Shown here piece after piece: positions 35,874 through 47,115 of a stretch of DNA of 64,000 nt; the stretch's first letter is position 1, and every line of letters begins with the position of its first letter. The position numbers and the translations under genes were made by a program. The notes beneath the pieces were generated by a model. That model searched no databases. It was not told the DNA's origin and was given only the letters and a program-made list of their open reading frames with translations. The DNA is from Diphasiastrum complanatum (lineage: Eukaryota > Streptophyta > Lycopodiopsida > Lycopodiales > Lycopodiaceae), in contig CM055094.1 of assembly GCA_029204225.1 (NCBI GenBank), forward strand, positions 70,198,803 through 70,262,802, written 5' to 3'.

Positions 35874-36590
35874 ATGGATTCGCATTAATCAGAAGGTGGA
35901 GCTACTTCTTGTATTTTCTCAATTTTTGTGGATTCTCCTTGCATGTTACTTCCAGGTGGTGGAATCGATCTCCAAGTAGGTGGCTTCTGTGGATTTGGTG
36001 TTCTTTCAGCCTAAAGATCATAATTATGGGGTTTCGCCATAGTTTTTGATGGAAATCAAAGGTTTTTTTTATGGTTTTAATGAATTTTTCACCTAGAATT
36101 GAAGTTTTTTGCTTGAAATTGATCATAGGTACTGGTGTAGTACGTTTTCCATATTGTACTTGCTATTTTATAGTCATTATTGATTGGATCTAATGATTGC
36201 ATGATGTTGGAATAGTCAAAAGGTGGATTAGATAGTGATTTTGGACCAAAAATGGGGTTTTTGGACCATAAATGGGCTATAGAAACCATTTGTGACTAGA
36301 ATCAAAACTTTTGGTGCTTGAATGCAATGGATTTACAGGGATTTGGATCTGATTGCATAAATTTGTGGATTTTCCCTCAAATTTTGGTCAAAATTGGTCA
36401 AAAACCAAGGTTTTTTGATGTTTTTTGGACTAATTTTGGGGTAGATCTCAAAATTCTCAGCCAAGCTGGTCTATATGGGGATTTTCTAGGGATTAAGTGT
36501 GGCACCTAATAAACAAATCAAAATTGTCAAGGTGATAGTGCTAAAGTTAGTGATACCAAATTGAACTTTTTCCTAGTAAAAATTTGGGGT
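35874..36590 (+). other. Element N1 internal region, non-coding, deleted copy
   Basis: This is homologous to 42003-42587 and 43996-44140. The 1.4 kb between those two parts is absent here. No gag or pol frame is visible. At about 36590 it joins the copia A leader, so the rest of N1 is lost. Confidence 0.75.
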
Positions 36591-37056
36591 TTAAATTCTC
36601 TTCTAGCACTTATACCAAGCAAATCAACACACAGAATCATGAAATCTTGATCAACCTATGGTCTATCCTCAATCTAATGACTTTTGCCACTTCCTAAGAT
36701 TGAAACACACTCAAATGAAGTAAAACAATATCACTATCTAGAGATCCAATCAAAATTAGGGTTTTGACAAAATCACAAAAAAATGATTATTCCAAATCTG
36801 TATGCAAATGCTGAAAATTTGATATGCAATCTATTAGCCACCACTTAGGCTGATCCAATGATCCAAAACTCGGCCAAATCCAATATGTGAATTCAAAAAT
36901 CGGAACTGATCAAGTTTATGAACCTATATAGGGTTTTGATCTACAAAAGCAAAAAACTCAATTTTGGTGTAGAATCCTCTTTAGCATGCTCTAGCCTTGA
37001 TATCTTCACCAAATCATTGATAGATATGATTTCCTCCATAATAACCTAAAACACAA
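36591..37056 (-). other. Copia A leader
   Basis: Non-coding sequence between gag and the primer-binding site. Its left part matches the last 100 bases of the window (63900-64000). Confidence 0.75.
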
Positions 37057-37068
37057 GCTCTAATACCA
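37057..37068 (-). promoter_or_regulatory. Primer-binding site of copia A
   Basis: The minus strand reads TGGTATTAGAGC, directly adjacent to the LTR. It differs by one base from the canonical initiator tRNA-Met site. Confidence 0.85.
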
Positions 37069-37704
37069 TGTGAAGGATTTCAGATCAATGATGATCCAAT
37101 CCACAAAAGGATCTTGGATTACAAAAGAAGCTACTCTACCAATCTCACCAATGTAGAAAATCAGCATCTACAAAGAAAATGAGATGCAAACCCTAATAGA
37201 ACTTGATCAAATATGAATCAAAAGGTAAACTACTATTGTCGTCCATACAAAACCAGCAAGGTACTGTATTTCATACATGTGGATCCAAAAAAAATATACA
37301 TTATTTTACACATAGAATTGCATGCAATCACAAGTATAGTGCACCAATGAATAGTAGAACCCAAGAGAACCATGTATAAGCATGAATTGAGATAGAGAAC
37401 AGAGAAGATATGTCTCTCCACGAGTTGCATCCTTTTATAACAAGTCCAAATCCTATTTGGCCACTTGGCTTTCCCACCAAAATGTGAACCCTACTATTTT
37501 TGGATTTAGATTCAAAGTACCCAAGATTCAAATTTGAATCTACTTAAACTCGACTTCTAACTTTCCCACACTTCCAAAAAGTGTTTATTCAAATGAAATT
37601 TAGTGTATTGAACTTTGAAAACTCTAAGTCTAAAACAGAGTTGGCCTCAATTTGCCAAATATGAAAATGTAGCAAATATGACTAAACTAGTTGAATATTT
37701 CACA
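37069..37704 (-). repeat. Copia A 5' LTR, complete
   Basis: 636 bases bounded by TGTGAA and TTCACA, a perfect short inverted repeat, and followed by the TTGAT target duplication (37705-37709). It matches 24881-25194 and 62579-63188. Confidence 0.9.
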
Positions 37705-37709
37705 TTGAT

Positions 37710-38410
37710 TATGTCAATAAAAATAAATCAAAGCATTATTCTAGATTTATTGGTAATAAATTTAGATCGCATAAATACAATAGTATTTGGATAACTCATT
37801 TATTTTTGCTTCCAAAGTTGATAGTTTGTGCTAAACTACATGCTATTGGATATAGATATTTGCAACGTATAGGTATTTTTTGGGTTTTCTCTACATGGTT
37901 TTTGTTATTTGTTGTTCTATGCAAATTCCTTAGTCGTAATGCCAAGTTCTCAGGTTTCCTTTGTATTTTGGAGGCACCTGCCCTCACACAATGTTCATGT
38001 GGATTTTACAACCATAATTTCAGGTGATCATTCTTCTCATAATCAGCCAATCAAATGTTGACACGTTGAAATGTGCATGTGCACGTATGTGCTACTCTGT
38101 CATTGGCTGTCCACATGCACATTCCACCAAACAACAAAAATGTAAAAACCTTTGCATTATAAATGCGCAAAAAATAAAATAAAATCGAAGTTCACACGTG
38201 CGGTTGTACGATCGAGAAAAAAAAAACAACGTCCACCTTCACACATTGACAGTACGTAGGGGAAGGCCCTCTTCCTGTCTGCCGTTCTGCCCTGCTTGGG
38301 CACAAGCCCTTAGTCATTGGGCCCTCCAAGGCAGAACAACCTCCCCCACTATTTTTTAAAGTGATTTTAATATATCTTATCATAATACTGATTGTGGGTA
38401 GGATCAGTCA
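37710..38410. other. Low-copy stretch, no gene recognised
   Basis: No repeat shared with the rest of the window, no convincing coding signal. It includes a poly-A tract near 38217 and several CACGTG-like words. Confidence 0.4.
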
Positions 38411-39470
38411 CTACGTACTATCAATCTCGACAAAGGAGCGCTACTAAACAGACTCACAAAATTGTCTTGATCAAAATTGAGAGACGAGAACAAGTGTAAA
38501 CAATCACACCACAACTAATTGGTAGAGGAGCGCTACTATCCAAATTGAGAGACGAGAACAAGTGTAAACAATCACACCACAACTAATTTGTAGAGGAGCG
38601 CTACTAAACAGACTCACAAAGGAACGATCGTCTCCATCCATATTGAGAGACGATAACAAGTGTAAACAATCAAACCACAACTAGTTTGTAGAGGAGTCTA
38701 CTAAACAGACTCACAAAGGAACAATTCTCTCGATCCAAATTGAGAGATGAGAACAATGGTAAACAATCACACCACAACTAGTTTGTAGAGGAGCGCTACT
38801 AAACAGACTCACATAGGGATGATTGTCTCGATCAAAATTGAGAGACGTGAACAAGTGTAAACAATCACACCACAACTAATTTGTAGAGGAGCGCTACTAA
38901 ACTGACTCACAAAGGAACGATTGTCTCGATCCAAATTGAGAAACGAGAACAAGTGTAAATAATCACACCACAACTAGTTTGTAGAGGAGCGCTACTAAAT
39001 AGACTCACAAATTGAGAGACAAGAACAAGTGTAAACAATCACACCACAACTAGTTTGTAGAGGAGCGCTAGTAAGCAGACTCACAAAGGAACGATTGTCT
39101 CCATCCAAATTGAGAGACGAGAACAAGTGTAAATAATCACACCACAACTAGTTTGTAGAGGAGCGCTACTAAACAGACTCAGAAATTGAGAGACGAGAAG
39201 AAGTGTAAACAATCACACCACAACTAGTTTGTAGAGGAGCGCTACTAAACAGACTCACAAAGGAACGATTGTCTCGATCAAAATTGAGAGACGAGAACAA
39301 GTGTAAACAATCACACCACAACTAGTTTGTAGAGGAGCGCTACTAAACAGACTCACAAAGGAACGATTGTCTCGATCAAAATTGAGAGACGAGAACAAGT
39401 GTAAACAATCACACCACAACTAGTTTGTAGAGGAGTGCTACTAAACAGACTCACAAAGGAACGATTGACA
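38411..39470. repeat. Minisatellite, ~98-bp unit, about 11 copies
   Basis: Units containing GAGAGACGAGAACAAGTG and TTTGTAGAGGAGCGCTAC repeat head to tail. Unit starts are near 38479, 38547, 38643, 38742, 38841, 38938, 39014, 39112, 39188, 39285 and 39382. Most are 96-99 bases. Two (38938, 39112) are ~76 because a 22-base block is missing, and the first is ~68. Each full unit has GTCTC and GAGAC arms about 12 bases apart. The last units are nearly identical, which suggests recent expansion at the right end. Confidence 0.93.
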
Positions 39471-40129
39471 CAAGATATTCTTGTGCTAGTTTATGCAGGA
39501 GCAGCTGGTATTAAACATTGAATTATGGCAGAAAATAATTGCAGTTGGCGTGGCTATCTAAGCGAAGGATAGTTAGTCAGGAGACATAATACCGATATCA
39601 CAATGTTCATTTAATTCTTGATGCTTTTCATCGCCTACACTACAGGTGCAGTGTTCTTAAATCTTAATATAAGATCTGCACGCATGCAAAATCTACAGAA
39701 AAATCCATGGATATAGGCAACTGATAGGAGAGAACGTGGTTATGGAATGTAGACAGTTGTCCCTTACCAGCTTGCGTAGGTTGAGTTTAAACTTTGAACA
39801 CGTTATAATGAGTGATGCTTCAACTGACGAAGGCTTTTCAATACGTTACTAAGCATTCCACCTTTGCAATACTGGGCTATAAAATCGAGAGAACAGAAAT
39901 TTTAAGAGACTGGCTGTTTCGGCTAAAAAGCTTCCTTCAGAAATCTAATTCGTAAAAGCTGTCTCATTAAGGCTTATGACTATTCAGTCTATTGTGATGT
40001 ATCATTTTTCCTAAATGCCGCTTAAGCAGGATCAGAATGTAGCGTATATTTGCTTGATCACGCTACATCGTCCTTGAACAGTGAAAACTCTTCTAACTGG
40101 AGAAAGACAAGAAAATGAAAATGCTTCCA
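39471..40129. other. Low-copy DNA downstream of the S1-family gene
   Basis: No repeat and no open frame of note. It probably includes the 3' untranslated region of the minus-strand gene ending at 40130, but no polyadenylation site was confirmed. Confidence 0.4.
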
Positions 40130-40658
40130 TCACTGCCATTTCCGAATAAGTACCGCTGGATCTATCGCACTTTCTTTTAAATAGAGGCCTTCCGGAAAGA
40201 CCCACCAGTCAAAATCAAAGCTCGTCGATCGCTGCAACGCAAAGTGAACGCAATTTACATCAACAAAATGCGTACTATTTCAAAAGCCTGCTCAGATTCT
40301 GAAGTGATGTAAGGATAGATTGAAAAATGACATTAACTCAAGAAAAGCCTGAAAAGAACAGCATCAAAGGGGACAGATAGCGTGATAGTCATGACTTACT
40401 GTGAAGAAACCCCAAGTTAGCTCGCGAATTTTGTGGCCGTCCCACTCAAAAATACACCAAAACTCGGTCCATGGCATACCACCAAAATGCCAAATAGTAT
40501 CCTGCTCGAAATTCAACGTATGTAGTCCCAAGTCGTTGTCCTTGGAATAACAGTGCAAACCAATAGTTCCGTTTATGAAATTCGTGACGCGGAAGGATGC
40601 AGCTTCAGCGGAGGGACGACTGCTCAAAAAACATTACTGCCATCAGCAATGTACACAT
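40130..40658 (-). CDS. Self-incompatibility S1-family (S-protein homologue) gene, two exons
   Basis: The predicted protein is a small secreted protein of the plant S1/SPH family, ~119 residues, close to the family's usual size. Exon 1 (40658-40400) gives a hydrophobic start MCTLLMAV, a small-residue cleavage region (AEAAS), then FRVTN, LHCYSKDNDLGLH, and FWCIFEWDG, the family signature with two of its four usual Cys. A GTAAGT donor at 40399-40394 and a TTGCAG acceptor at 40237-40232 bound a 168-base intron. Exon 2 (40231-40130) gives DWWVFPEGLYL and a final KWQ before TGA, matching the family C-terminus. One problem: the signal-peptide frame and the domain frame differ by one base at a run of six A on the plus strand (40626-40631). 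This is either a true frameshift or a homopolymer error. The second Cys pair is absent. A GA-rich tract lies ~150 bases upstream. Family members act as secreted ligands or defence-related proteins; this one's role is unknown. Confidence 0.75.
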
Positions 40659-40814
40659 CACGAATCGCCTTATTCCGCAGGACAAGTAAAGAGAAGCACG
40701 CGATCCGGATGATCTGATGGATACTGCGCATCCACTGATCTGTAGGTTTATCCAATCCAACACGTGCAGTAGTATCAACGCGGAACCGCTGCCATCCATC
40801 GCTGATCGCTCTAT

Positions 40815-40868
40815 ACCTATGTCTCTCTCTCGCTCTCGCTCTCTCTCTTTCTCGCTCTCGCTTTTTTT
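40815..40868. repeat. CT/GA-rich tract upstream of the S1-family gene
   Basis: A run of CTCTCGCTCTCG-type words. On the minus strand it is GA-rich and sits upstream of the S1-family start, where GA tracts can be promoter elements. It also marks the left edge of repeat R1 copy 2. The Arg/Glu-rich open frames across it are an artefact of the tract. Confidence 0.7.
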
Positions 40869-41351
40869 CTGGGTCGCTCTCTCTAACACCTCTATATACA
40901 CCTATTTTTTCCCTCCAGATTTTTAAAACTATCGCTCCGCGACCACGCTTTTTGAAAGTGCTCTTCTCTAACTTCCCCCAACTCCCATTTTTGAAAGCAG
41001 AAATCATTTTTTTTCCCCATCATACATTTTGACTATTTTCCATTTTGAAGGTCCTATTCACACCTGGATATTTTAAACTTTTAGTTTAAATAAAACCTTA
41101 ATTGTGGAATATATTTCTACCCTCAAAATCTTTAAAAGTCCTATATTTAAAAAAAAAAGTTGCCACCCCAAAAAAGTTTGCATAGGCTTCGCTCTATCTC
41201 TCCGTGACCACGCTCGTCCTTTTTCAACTTTAAAGCTCGTAAAACTTTTGAAACATTAAGAAGAAGGCCATTATTTTACATCAATAGACCCATCTCTAGC
41301 TGGGCCACATGCAAGAGGCTACCTTTGGAGGAAACCTCCATAAATGTGCAT
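40869..41351. repeat. Dispersed repeat R1, copy 2
   Basis: This matches 1-530. It ends at 41351 within the same word (AATGTGCAT) and is followed by unrelated sequence. Confidence 0.8.
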
Positions 41352-41399
41352 AGTTGTTTGGGTAAGCTTGCTTACTTCATGATGTGTGTTATAGACAAA
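41352..41399 (+). repeat. CACTA intron-boundary fragment
   Basis: 48 bases starting AGTTGTTTGGGTAAGC are nearly identical to 11716-11763 and to 22124 onward, the exon end and intron start of the CACTA transposase. It is sandwiched between R1 and copia gag. Confidence 0.8.
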
Positions 41400-41556
41400 T
41401 CCATCAAACTTGGCATAGTCTTTTGAATAGCAATACTTTGAACAATGTTAGCATGAGCATCCAACAATCCATTAAGAATAACTTGAACAAGGTCTCATTC
41501 CTTAATGCTTTCTGTTACGTCCATGTCCTGAACAAGGGAATCGGAATAATTCTTGA
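41400..41556 (-). pseudogene. Copia gag fragment next to element N1
   Basis: This matches 35262-35414. The minus strand encodes the block leading to NIVQSIAIQKT. The same gag-to-N1 junction occurs at 35414/35415, so this is a duplicated junction, not an independent insertion. Confidence 0.8.
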
Positions 41557-41988
41557 TGTGGATAGCCGGTCACTCCAGGTGTATATGGTTATTAGTTATG
41601 CCTTGTCATTTCGGGCTTGGCCTGTAAAATAATTAATAATCATATGAGGGCCTAGACCTATAATTGGACATAGGAGCACATGCATAGTGAATGACTGCTT
41701 TAATGCAAGAATAGGAGGTCAATAGCTCAATATAGGCTGCATGGGGATCCTAGGGAAAATATTCTCTCTCTCATGAAGAGAATATGTCCATTGGAAACTC
41801 TCTCATCCTCCTATTGGAAATTCAGTTTCTTGAGCCAGTTTCTCCTCCTCTCTCTTAGGTTCTTCACTATGGCTCGTGGGCTAGGTCCAGGAGGGATCTA
41901 GATTTGGTTGGGTGGTTTTGCTCCACATGTGTCATTTTGGTTGTTTTGCAATAGAATCTAGTCAGATTTTCATTTGGTGATCCTTACA
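41557..41988 (+). repeat. LTR of non-coding element N1, copy 2
   Basis: Starts TGTGGATAG, ends CCTTACA, 432 bases, followed by the primer-binding site at 41990-42002 (TGGTATCAGAGCC). Confidence 0.82.
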
Positions 41989-41989
41989 A

Positions 41990-42002
41990 TGGTATCAGAG
42001 CC
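41990..42002 (+). promoter_or_regulatory. Primer-binding site of N1 copy 2
   Basis: TGGTATCAGAGCC, complementary to the 3' end of initiator tRNA-Met, one base after the LTR. Confidence 0.85.
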
Positions 42003-44140
42003 ATGGATTTGCATCAATCAGAAGGTGGAGCTACTTCTTGTATTTTCTCAATTTTTGTGGATTCTCCTTGCATGTTACTTCTAGGTGGTGAAATCGATCT
42101 CCAAGTAGGTGGCTTCTCTGAATTTGGTGTACTTTCAGCCTAAAGATCATAATTATGGGGTTTCTCCATAGTTTTTGATGGAAATCAAAGGTTTTTTAAT
42201 GGCTTTAGTAAATTTTCACCTAGAATTGAAGTTTTTTGCTTGAGATTGATTATAGTATTGGTCTAGTAAGTTTTCCAGATTGTACTTGCTATTTTACAGT
42301 CATTATTGAATGGATCTAATGATTGCATGATGTTGGAATACTCAGAAGGTGGATTAGATAGTGATTTTGGACCAAAAATTGGGGTTTTTGGACCATAAAT
42401 GGGCTATAGAAACCATGTTTGATTAGAATCAGAACTTTTGGTGCTTGAATGCAATGTGTTTACAGGGATTTGGATCTGATTGCACGAATTTTGGATTTTT
42501 CCCACAAATTTTGGTCAAGATTGGTCAAAAACCAAGGTTTTTTGATGTTTTTTGGACTAATTTTGGGGTAGATCTCAAAATTCTCATCTAAGACTTGGTG
42601 TGAACGTTTTTAGATATGTAATGAAGCTGTCCATGAGTTGTCATGATGTTTGGATGGGATTAGACACCATTAGGGGGCTCAGAACACCACAAATTAGTGT
42701 ATTTTTGATGATTTTTGAGCATGAATACCTCTCAATTGGGGTTTGAACCTATTGGTTCTTGTTACAAGCTTAAAGATATGATAGATTGCATCTGTTTTTA
42801 GCAATCATGCATCCAATTTGGATAGGTGAGCACTAGACACCATTATGTTGAGGTTTTGCTTGTTGAAGGAGGTCAAAAATGCAGTTTTTGCATCATCTGA
42901 GCTTATGATTGCTTGCTGGACTTGTTAGAAGCTTCTATGCCTCTCTAATGAACCTTAGTAGAGTGCTTGTAACCTCTGATCCAAGGCTTTTTGGGCTGGA
43001 GTTGAATTTTTGATGATTACTCTCCACAAAAGTGTGCCCTCCTACCTGTTTTTCATGCATTTATTGCTCGCACGTGTGAAGCCTAGGTGGCAAGGTGATG
43101 TGGCAAGTGTCTTGTAGACCCATCTCCCTCCGTACTATGCTTTATAGCGACCATTTGGTGTCCTATAGAGAAAGTTATGGCTGTCGAAAGTTTGGTGATT
43201 TTTGAATTAAAATCTGCAAATTTTTTGAAATGTTCTGATGCATGCATGCTTGTAACTCAATGTAGTGCTTGTCTGTTGATGAAAATGTATGGATAGACCT
43301 GTATGCATACATGGATGCATGTTGCATGCATAATCAGTAGATTGATCAGAAGATTTCTTGCATGAAGCTATTTTTGACAATTCTAGATCAAAAAGCAAAT
43401 TTCCTAGTGGCTAGGCTAATTAGGAGAACTTTTTTGTTTTTTCGAAAAAAAATCAGTGCATGTCGAGTTTTGATATGTGACAGTGCCTGTGAATTTGATA
43501 AATCGATCATTTTAATCGATTTTCACAGTTGGTCCATTTCGAACTGATTTTGTGAATCCGAGTGCTAATTTTCTAGTTTCTTGGCAGTTTACGTAAAAAT
43601 TGATTTTTTTGAAATCACTACATGTCATATAGGATGCATGCTGGATGTTTCAAGATCCTTTTAATATGATATGGTATTTGTGAAACTGTCAAGTTGATGT
43701 TCGGTCGATTTTCATAGTTTAGGTCCATATTGAATGGAATTTGAAAATCTCAGTTTATGTAAAATTTGAAGAAACCATGGACGTTTTCGATTTGTTCCAG
43801 TTCTTTGGTTATTGATCAAACATAAATGAAATATAAAGTGAATGATCTTACTAATTTGAAATCAATCGATTGTTAAGATCACTGTAACCTTCACTTTTAG
43901 TTGAAGATTTTGTGAATCTGTCAATTAAAGAGCATTTATGTTCTGGGGCTCAATAAGGACCAAGAATAATGTAAATCTAGTACAACAGTTCAATGCTGGT
44001 CTATAAGGGGATTTGCTAGGGATTAAGTGCGGCACTTAATGAACAAATCAAAAGTGTGCTAAAGTTAGTGATACCAAATTGATAGTGCTAAAGTTAGTGA
44101 TACCAAATTGAACTTTTTCCTAGTACAAATTTGGGGTTTT
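42003..44140 (+). other. Element N1 internal region, longer copy, non-coding
   Basis: 2.1 kb downstream of the primer-binding site with no gag or pol frame. Several TGCATGCATG words occur at 43240-43330. Relative to the copy at 35874-36590 it has 1.4 kb extra (about 42588-43995). The right end at 44140 matches 36588, and no 3' LTR follows. The element appears to be a large non-autonomous LTR retrotransposon. Confidence 0.7.
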
Positions 44141-44649
44141 GTTAACCTGAATCATTTTTGGAAGGGGGGAAAAGAGTGGAAGTCTAATATGTAGATGATT
44201 GTTGGTCTTAATGATCCGGTTATTTAATTTACATTCAATTCCTGAAGTATAACTAATTGCAAGTGATAATAAAATTGGAAATTATTTAAGAAGACTGCCT
44301 CTGGGAATTTGGATTCCTTTTCCCAAGTGTGAATTAGAATTTTGAGAATTCGAGGATTCTAAGAAAAAAGTAGTGGCAAGGTTGATAATCCATTTATGGA
44401 ACCATCTCTGTTTTGCAATTGGAATTGGATCTTGCAAAGTAATGCAAATAGAAGGTGTTCCATACAGGAATCTAGTAATTTGGATTTTTTTTTTGGTTAT
44501 AGAGTATTTCTCTATAATGATAGTAACGACCAAGAGAGTTCTAACTTGTTAAAAGAATTAAAGTTCTTTGTACCGATTCTGGAATAGATATTGGATATCT
44601 AGGACAATATGAGATTCAATTTTGTTGAAATCTATGTTTCTTTTGGGAT
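44141..44649. other. Unassigned segment left of element N2
   Basis: There are open stretches on both strands (44282-44533 minus, 44396-44587 plus), neither recognised. With 51098-51405 it would form one continuous host segment if element N2 were removed. Confidence 0.4.
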
Positions 44650-45801
44650 TGTTGGCTAATTCTATCGAATCCCCAAGATACCCGGACAGAGCAACTCAAC
44701 AGCACCTCTCACCTTAGACCGAGGAGGTCTCTGAGAAGACGAGACTAATGAAGACAGAGAGCCAAGTATGAGAGCCGAGGAATACTAGTTAGTAATGACA
44801 AGTAAGAACTGTGTAAGCCTCATGGTGAATCCTGGAAGATGGAATGACCATGTAGGAACTAGTATTTCTAGGCAAATGTAATAAATGCAAGTAGACCCCT
44901 CTTACAGAAAGTAGAGTGAGCCACTTCTTGATGGTGACCTCTAGTGGAGAGCATTATTCCACTTGTAATTTGTGAAATGTGGAAATTCCACTAGGACGCC
45001 ACCTAAGAAGCTCTCTTGCTTATTTAAGAGACTCCCTTTGTGTGTAGAGGAGCTTTTTGTGAATTGTATCACCTCCATGCTAAAATGAGAAGAGAGTTCA
45101 CGAGTTTGGTGCATCCATTGAGCTCCTTGATCATGCTTGTTTCTTGAGTGATGCATTCATGATCTTGCTCTTCCCTCCTTTTGTGTGTGGTTGTGGACTG
45201 TAGAGTGGATTAGATTTGCTGCTTTCGTAGAGTGAATTAGTTTCTTTCCTTGTTTGTGGATTAACGTAGGAACCAACATTCAGGTAAACTAGGATCTGTG
45301 GTGTAAATCTTGCATATTCTCTGCCATTCTAGTTCTTGATGTTCTTGGGGTGTCCAAGAATCAAAAGGCTGGTTGGTTTCTTGATTCTTGGACTCCTAAA
45401 ATGTTGCAGATTAGTTCTTGATTCTTGTTTTGTCAATTTATGCACGTGTAGCTCAGTGTTAGTAAAATGCGGGCTCTGATTCAGTCCATTTTAGGTAGCT
45501 ATAGAAACTACTGAACATTCATTTAGGTTGCATGCTGATCTGTGAATGAGCGTTCTTGGCTTGCATCTATGTAGAATGTAAGTGCGTTTAAGAGAGACGT
45601 TTCTGAGTAGTCCTCTGACAGGCAGGACAAGGACATTTACTACATCGATATCAGTCCCTTCTGTCTGGTTTCGGCATTGAACTAAGAAGCTAACATTCAA
45701 GAAAATGTCAAAAAGCCTCTAAACAGGTAGAAAACAATTCTTGTAAACAAGAAACAAGAAAAAATTTGTAAACAGATTCTAGAGTGTAGAAACTGTCAAC
45801 A
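44650..45801 (+). repeat. Element N2 5' LTR
   Basis: 1152 bases. It aligns with 50024-51097 and has ~80 bases extra near 45400-45490. TGTTG/CAACA ends. Confidence 0.9.
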
Positions 45802-45822
45802 TTTGGCTCCGTTACTACTTGA
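45802..45822 (+). promoter_or_regulatory. Candidate primer-binding site of N2
   Basis: Directly after the LTR, TTTGGCTCCGTTACTACTTG begins with the TGG expected of a tRNA-primed site and resembles the TGGCGCCGTTGCC sites of some gypsy elements. The tRNA is not identified. Confidence 0.5.
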
Positions 45823-46079
45823 ACTCCACCGCATTCTACATACAGAAGAACTGCAACATTGTCCACGCTCAGATCCCTGCACACAAACTCCCCATCTTTC
45901 AACACCTCTCAGTTTCTACAAACTGGCCAGAGCCACATAAATGGCTGCATCATTGCCCAAATCCACGGGCTGATAGACTCGCAAACCCGTTGTTACCAAA
46001 CACCCAAGCAGACCTGGATTCCCTTCTATCCAAGCTTCCGCTCCAGTTTTCTCACACTTCAAAACACCGGATCCCAACC

Positions 46080-47115
46080 AAAATCTCAAACGAAGCACCA
46101 GCTTACATCTCAACCGGAGTGCTTGTTCAGATCTCAACTGATGCATTGACTTCCATCTCAACCGGAGTAATCTATCAGATCTCAACCAACACACACCGCC
46201 TCCCATCTCAACCGGAGCCAATCTGTACGATCTCAACCGATGCACTGCCTTTCATCTCAACCGGAGACCTGTGTCAAATCTCAACCGGAGGCCTTTGTCA
46301 ATTCTCAACTGGCGTGATCTCTGAAATCTCAACCGATGGAATTTGCTCATATCTCAATCGACGGGATCCGCTTCAAATCTGAACCGATGCGATTCCATCC
46401 GTTTTGCACAGAAGGACTTCCTCACCTCCACATCTGACCGCATACCGTCTCATTCAACATACCTTCCGCACTCCATCGCAACAGCCACCCTCACACCGTA
46501 TCACTTTGCAGCCATCGCATTTCATCGAACCCTTGCAATCACCGTACAACAACATACCATCGCAACCACATACCATTGTGCCCGCCTTCCATCGCCACAT
46601 CATCGCAACCGCATCCCATCCCATCACAACTGTTTACAACCATACCTCTCTTCCTCTCTGCCAGACCTTCATGCTCCTTCCCTTCCCTCACGCTAAAATC
46701 TCAATCGGAGCCAGAGCTCATCTCTCAGATCTTGACCAATGGCCTCAGTGAGATCTCGACCGACGTACTGTATCGGATCTCAATCGACGGCTTGCGATCA
46801 TATCTCAACTGACGACCTGCTCTCAAATCTCGACCGACGGCCACTGTCTAATCTCAACCGACGGCCTACTCTCAAATCTCAGCCGGCGGCCACAGTCAGA
46901 TCTCAACTGACACACTGTATCAGATCTCAATCGATGGCCCTTCAGTCAAATCTCAACCGGCCACAATCAGATCTCAACCGATGGCCCGCTTTTCTTAAAT
47001 CTCAGCCGACGCGCTTCTTTGGATTATTGACCGATGCCCATCAATTAGTTCTCAACCGAAGGAAGTCGCTCAGATCTCCACCGACGGGATCTACTTCACA
47101 TCTCAACCGATGCAA
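46080..47115 (+). repeat. 30-bp-period repeat (ATCTCAACCGA) in N2
   Basis: The core ATCTCAACCG(A/G) recurs about every 30 bases, with variable spacers, across two blocks (46080-46390 and 46690-47115). In the plus frame of the first block each unit encodes a decapeptide starting ISTDG or ISTG, e.g. QISTDALTSI. A C-rich region (46390-46690) with CATCGCAACC-like words separates the blocks, and 46382-46490 resembles 47108-47220, so a larger unit was also duplicated. The open frames 45819-46382 and 46739-47134 pass through it. Confidence 0.85.

Larger units (their letters stand above)
24881..37704 (-). mobile_element. Ty1/copia LTR retrotransposon A, interrupted
   Basis: Read on the minus strand the order is LTR (37704-37069), primer-binding site, leader, gag, protease, integrase, RT, RNase H, LTR (to 24881). 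The integrase-before-RT order defines copia. The five-base TTGAT repeats at both ends show this was one insertion. It has since received a gypsy array (27872-34760, in protease) and a piece of a non-coding LTR element (35415-36590, in gag). It has also lost part of gag, the end of RNase H and half of the 3' LTR. Confidence 0.88.

Noticed and set aside
38411-39470. Possible CRISPR array (regular direct repeats)
   Set aside because: Units are ~98 bases of continuous similarity with no unique spacers, and the context is a plant nuclear genome. It is a minisatellite.
40605-41007. Arg/Glu-rich open frames on the minus strand over the CT tract
   Set aside because: They are produced by the GA-rich simple sequence and cross the boundary into repeat R1. 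Only the short MCTLLMAV part fits the S1-family gene.
44396-44587. Possible organelle-derived insertion
   Set aside because: The reading frames looked vaguely plastid-like, but I could not match them to any plastid or mitochondrial protein.
45916-46245. Minus-strand Arg/Leu-rich open frame
   Set aside because: It is the reverse reading of the ATCTCAACCG repeat. The plus frame has the regular decapeptide.
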